Assembly: GCA_037501455.1 (NCBI GenBank)
Contig: CM074858.1
Span: 46,063,001-46,127,000 of the forward strand
DNA length: 64,000 nt
Source: Lantana camara
Lineage: Eukaryota; Streptophyta; Magnoliopsida; Lamiales; Verbenaceae
Direction of reading: 5' to 3'
In this document: one piece after another, positions 59,446 through 64,000 of the stretch
Numbering within the stretch: the first letter of the stretch is position 1
Layout of the letters: every line of letters begins with the position of its first letter
Translations under genes and position numbers: made by a program
The notes under the pieces: generated by a model
The model's input: the letters and a program-made list of their open reading frames with translations, nothing else
What the model was told of the DNA's origin: nothing
The model's database searches: none

Positions 59446-60414
59446 TCCTTCTGGACGAGAAAAAGAAGCAGAAACAGGGGCTAAACATGGAGGAAACCAA
59501 AAATGATCAAAACCACCTCAAAACTCAACCAAATGCAATGAAAATCAAGGCTCAAGTTCATGGAAACATGCTCTAACACATATCTTAAATTCAAGGCATG
59601 AAATCAAGAATTGAATGAGTTGCCATTTCATCTTCTTCAAGCTCCATTAATGGAGTTATATGCAATGCTCACCCAACAATGAAAATTCCAACATTTATGT
59701 AACAAGAGAGCTCAAGAGAAGAACATACATCAAGTTTAGATCATATAATTCAAGTATGAAGGCAAGAGATCAAATTTTCATACAAGCATACTATTCATCA
59801 TCTTCTCCAATAGCATGGATCCAAGCAAGAAAGATGGAATTCAATCGGGAAGAAACTACACACTCGAAGAGAGAAATTTAAATCTTACCTTGGTTCTTCG
59901 ATCGGATGGTTGGATAGAGCACAAGCTTGAGCCAAAGCTTGAATGGCCAAGGGCTTTCTTCTCTTCTCTCTTGCCTTGTGTTTTGATCGATCCAAAGTGA
60001 GAGGAAGAGGGGAGATATTTTCAGCCATAAAGGGGCTGAAACGGGTCGGGTCAAAAAGGATCCGGTCCACTCGGATCGGATTTTAAAACAGTAGGGGTAT
60101 CAAACGGCTTTAGAAAATTATAAGGTTAATTTCATCGAATCCGAATCCTCGAAACGAACTCAATGACAAGGTCGGAATTCGAATTTGAATTCCCGAGCTC
60201 AAGGTAGCCACGAAGGCTCAAACACCCTAATTAGAATTAGGTCCCTAATTTGCAAATATTGGACGATTGAGTCCACGTACATTAATTAAATTCTAATGCG
60301 CACATAACTAAAATAAATTGCAAATTGACCTGTAAGGCATGCTAATCACATAATTACTGAATTATACTCTCTCGAGACATCGTACCTGGATTGTCGAGCA
60401 GACGGGGTGTTACA

Positions 60415-63115
60415 AACTCCACCCCCTTAAGAGAACCTGGTCCCCAGGTTCATCTGCTCGAGTATCAAGCTCGAACAACTTTCCGTATTCACCCAAGTTC
60501 GAGGTTCATGACGTCCCGACGAGGGTTAGCCCGAGAAAGGTCTTCAAGTACAAGGGGTTTGAATCTCCAAATTGATCCGGTCATTTGAATTGCTCGCTTG
60601 ACTCGCACGATAAAGACGGTCTAAAGCAGATTCAAAACTCACTGTTTGAGTTCATTTGAGTCAACTCTCGAGCTCAGTCATATTGGTTACACGACCAAGA
60701 TCAAACCGAACCTCCTTCTTGTGCACGATCTGAGGTCCGAAGTGTCTAACATCCGAACCCTTTTCTTACACCGACAAAATCTTCAAGAGGTTGTTAATCT
60801 CGTTGCAAAGCTCGACCCTCATCTCACCGGAGCAACAATCTCGAACACTCAAAACACAAAATAAAACTAAAGATGCATGATGCACGTGATATGCGTGTTC
60901 AAGGTACCTTTCACGGATGTGGGGAATCTGATTTTATGATGATGTGATCAAAGTTGAGGTCTCTTAGCCCACAAACATGTCTCGAAATTCCTAATGCACC
61001 TTGTACGATAGCATCATCCAGGTCTTCATTCATAGTTGTTGCCTATGTTCAAAAATCCCTTGAATTCCACCCATAACTTCTTGAGTGTTCTCTTAGTCTT
61101 GAACATTTTCCCGTAAAACTTGAATTTATCAGAATTTGGTTACTTATTATAATCTTCATATGATATATGAGTCCGATACCTCATCTTCATTCTCATAGTC
61201 CTAATTCTTTCGCTCATCTCATATGAATTTTGAGAATTTTCCTCGCTCCATAATTATAACTATCCCATGCAAAAGTTCCTTCGGGCTTGGAACTATTTCC
61301 CCACGGTTTGCACCCGTCTCCTTGGAAATTCTGGAGTCCCGGAAACCCAAACAAGGCCTCCTAGCAGTCTTCATCAATTCTCTTTTCCAAAGGCATGGTT
61401 AAATAGAAAGGTAATCACCATGCTCTCGGAATCTTGATTGATCAAATTTTGTCTTCGAGTCCCGAGTTAAACCCTCGTTCTAATCTTTGTTAACTTTGTT
61501 TAGACTACGTCGTTAGAGGGACTCCTCAATACTTCTTCCCCCTAATGTTTATCACGGATTAGCTCTGGTATCTCTGTTACTCCTTACACCCGTTTTCTCA
61601 ATAAATCACGCCTTATGCTCGGGTAGAATAATCCTCCTTCAAACTTGACCTTCCTTCAAGGTGTACTCCGTTCTCCTAGTCTCCAACCTCATTTCGGCTT
61701 TCCAACCTTTTTTTTTTTTGATACTATCTTCGTATCATCCTACAATCTTCAACCCGATCCCAAAAGGGGAATCTCAAATTCGACCTTTACTCTAACTATT
61801 TCTTCCAACTTCATTGCATTCAAAACTTGAAGGTTGAAAGAAGTGAAATTCTATCAAGTAAACATTGAATATGCATGTTGGGTTATAATGCCGATGCTAT
61901 GCATCACATAATTTCCACTCAAGGTAGAAGAATGTAAGAAATAGCAATTATAACACAATAGGTAAATAATTACAAAAATCTTAAAGATGTCGTGAATGCA
62001 CATGCCATGAATGCAAATACCTCCATCCTCAGATTCATGTTGGTTTCCAAATTGAAGCCTTTGTTCATGTATCCATTGTTTGTTAGCCTTTGATTGATCT
62101 CAGTCGGAAACCATATGTTCTTTTGATCCATACGCATAGAACTTTTTCAGCCTATCCCAGCATATGTTGTAGGCGTGGTTAGTTCCCCCATAATAAGCGC
62201 ACGGTTGAGGCCCTTTTCTTAATTTTTGAAGGACTCCCGGCCTTATGCTTCTTTCCACGAATCTCCTTTCCGAAATTACTTTTTCTTTCTTTATCGTTTT
62301 CATTTGTAGCTTTATCTCCCAATTCATCTTCAGAACATGACAATTCAGCTTGGATCTGGAAAGTAAACTTCAATCCATCCCGAACGTAGAACTTCCTACA
62401 ATTAATATCCAAGGTGTCTCAACTCTTTATGCTTCTTCCTATTACCCGAGCTCTATTTCCAATGGATTGGTTTGATTGAAACACTTCCTTGATGGCCCGA
62501 AGTGCTCATCATCCCCTAACTCTATGATATTCGAACCTTCTAGGAATTGAGTCCGATTAGAATACCTATCCCCGGATCATAGTTTCAATGCTTCCCCTTA
62601 ACACTCTCTTGATTAATCATCATTAAGGCATCCATCTCTTTCCATAGCATTCTTAGCTCCCTTGTTATTAATCTTTTAAATCCCTTGAATTTCCACTTTC
62701 ACCTTCTTTTTACCCCGCTTTTCTCCATCACGAAGGAAGACTTCTCTCAATTGCAAGCTCCCGATTCCATTCTTCTTACTCGGCTCTTTTCTTTAAGATC
62801 TTCTCAAATTCCCTTCAAGATTTGAACTAATTCCTTGGACGTCTTCAATTCCTTTTCCAACACTTCTTATTACTAGGATTAGGTCCTCGACAATGGGTGC
62901 ATGGGATTTGCTCTTCAAAAATGATGCGCTTCAACACGAACAGAAGATCTCTTCCTTCAAATCGAGCTATCTTACCTTTCACCTTGGTGGATTGGTTATC
63001 TTTGTGAGAACTACACGGTTATGAAGAGTCTTTTCTCTACTTTATCCCAATTCCAACTTAGGGCCATGGTCGTTGAGATGAGTGGTTGACCGTTGAAAGA
63101 TCTTAACCTACAATA
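60415..63115 (-). mobile_element. degenerate internal region of a - strand Tekay-like element
   Basis: It begins with a polypurine tract (60417-60428) and the hairpin GAACCTGG/CCAGGTTC (60433-60451). Beyond these only a decayed gag zinc-knuckle region (62090-62330) is recognisable. No RT, integrase or protease motif is visible, and no primer site or 5' LTR is present, so the element is truncated or continues past the window. The right limit is approximate. Confidence 0.55.
62090..62330 (-). pseudogene. gag zinc-knuckle remnant
   Basis: On the - strand a frame of about 75 codons holds CAYYGGTNHAYNIC followed by FYAYGSKEHMVSD. Both look like C-X2-C-X4-H-X4-C knuckles in which Cys residues have become Tyr or Phe. 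The arrangement matches the paired Cys clusters of the gag at 53761-53860. The bases before and after give no further gag similarity I can name. Confidence 0.55.
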
Positions 63116-64000
63116 CACAAACTAATTTAAAAATACGATGCATGCGGTTAGTAGTAAGTATGGCAAGTATACAAGTAATATGCATAGTTAAAGTATGAAA
63201 AAGCAACAATTAATGAAAAGAAGGTAACAATTTAGAACACCAGATGTAAGAAAATTCACGTATCTTGATGCAATGCGCACAATAGCATGTTGTTCTGATA
63301 AGTCGTTTATTTACCAATTGTTAAGCTTACAATTGTGATATTTTATTCCATGATTTGGTCTAATGGTAGACGATTAATTGATTTAACGACTTCTTATAGG
63401 AATTACCCATTTGCAAGGAATTTGATGAAATCCGAAAGAATCATGCCAATTAGAGATTTGGAGGATCCAATGTTTATTTAAGCTCCTAGGCGTTGCTGCA
63501 TTTTGTTAATTTGCAAAGGAAGAGAAATTTCAAGTTGGAAGCCAATTTGGGCTTCTAAGTGGAAACATGAGAAGTCCAATTAGTATATTTGTGTTTTGAG
63601 TCAGGTGGGCCCATATTCTTTATTCATAGCAGCAGGCCTATTAGTTCCAATTATTTCAGATTTGTAAGAAGAGCCCAAGCTTGTCACCACATTTATTTAG
63701 CTGGAAGTGGAGTCTATGGTGGGGGGAACGTTACTTGAAGATTAATGGTCATATTGATGAGATAACGTGGTGGAGGAGGTGACAGCACTGATACACATGG
63801 AGTGGGTAAAAACTGATTTCAGAGCCACTGTAAGGAAGCCTGCCTAAGGTCACGGTCAAAGTCTCCAGGCCCAATTTGCAAAGATTGGCCCATTAATTCC
63901 AACTCTTTTCTTGAGATCCAACCTGAAGTGTCACGGTTAGATGAGCCCACAACACCCTCAGCTTTATTTGGTTGGTAACTGACTATTCTCGGGGGAGTTA
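63116..64000. other. unassigned, no gene seen
   Basis: No open frame over 60 codons, no LTR end, primer site or domain motif. It is AT-rich and not visibly repetitive within the window. It could be internal sequence of the element to its left or older unrelated DNA. Confidence 0.5.

Larger units (their letters stand above)
56878..60414 (-). mobile_element. Tekay-like LTR (3537 bp), 3' LTR of a - strand element
   Basis: The + strand starts TGTAGCACCCC and ends GGGGTGTTACA. A polypurine tract (60417-60428) follows on the right, so on the - strand this is the 3' LTR and the internal region lies to the right. ATTAC at 56873-56877 would be one target duplication. It holds an intron-like module (57335-58494), arms GCTAGGCGG (56999-57007) and CCGCCTAGC (57307-57315), and a palindrome array (59327-59445). 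No gene is present. Confidence 0.9.

Noticed and set aside
61645..61830. Short + strand frame with an N-terminal hydrophobic stretch
   Set aside because: It contains a T homopolymer giving a phenylalanine run and lies antisense in a degenerate retroelement region. No support as a gene.

Overview
The window is plant nuclear DNA made almost entirely of nested LTR retrotransposons. I found no host single-copy gene, no bacterial-type gene organisation, no CRISPR array and no RNA gene. The evidence for a plant is a set of long LTRs (2 to 4 kb, TGT...ACA ends) next to sites complementary to initiator tRNA-Met, a Tekay/Del-like chromovirus gag-pol, a Tat/Ogre-like protease and reverse transcriptase, an Athila-like gag with a tRNA-Asp-type primer site, and Copia-type LTR ends. 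A flowering plant with a repeat-rich genome fits. The species cannot be named from the sequence.

Layout, left to right. 1-3496: right part of a + strand Tekay-like LTR. 3497-21712: a tandem chain of a non-autonomous element on the - strand, with three nearly identical 4.09-kb LTRs (4868-8956, 11474-15561, 17624-21712) separated by two internal regions and preceded by a third, partial one. 21713-27716: another - strand Tekay-like LTR fragment, split by a 3.97-kb solo LTR (22351-26319) with a CTAGC target duplication. 27717-34274: Copia-like noncoding material and two - strand Copia-type LTRs. 34275-47208: a decayed Tat/Ogre-like element, split by a complete non-autonomous element, here called X (35704-45234, TTTTG duplication). 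The 3' LTR of X is itself split by a 3.5-kb solo LTR (39204-42710, CAGAC duplication). 47209-49935: Athila-like LTR, primer site and broken gag. 49936-55429: 5' LTR, gag, protease, RT and the start of RNase H of a broken Tekay-like element. 55430-56877: part of an antisense X-family LTR. 56878-63115: LTR and degenerate internal region of another - strand element. 63116-64000: nothing recognisable.

None of the coding remnants could make working protein. All carry stops or frameshifts, and the Tat reverse transcriptase has also lost a catalytic aspartate. The elements with the most intact architecture (the tandem chain and X) have no genes and would depend on enzymes from elsewhere.

The main interest is structure that coding annotation does not explain. 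(1) Both non-autonomous families carry, in the sense strand ahead of the polypurine tract, an array of short hairpins of the type GAGAGA-CGGGGT-TCTCTC. Their stems vary by compensating changes. (2) Most LTR lineages here carry their own array of 10- to 20-bp inverted repeats, with a different sequence in each lineage but the same design. (3) The Tekay-like LTRs share an intron-like module: a GTGAGG donor, then 0.7 to 1.2 kb downstream a TCAGTCT...AGACTGA hairpin holding a branch-point-like CTGA, then a pyrimidine tract and CAG. (4) These LTRs also share a long-range pairing GCTAGGCGGGA...TCCCGCCTAGC close to the primer site. (5) A hairpin with changing stem sequence sits directly against the polypurine tract. 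These suggest a structured RNA leader and tail used in mobilisation. That function is inference; the repeats and pairings are directly visible.
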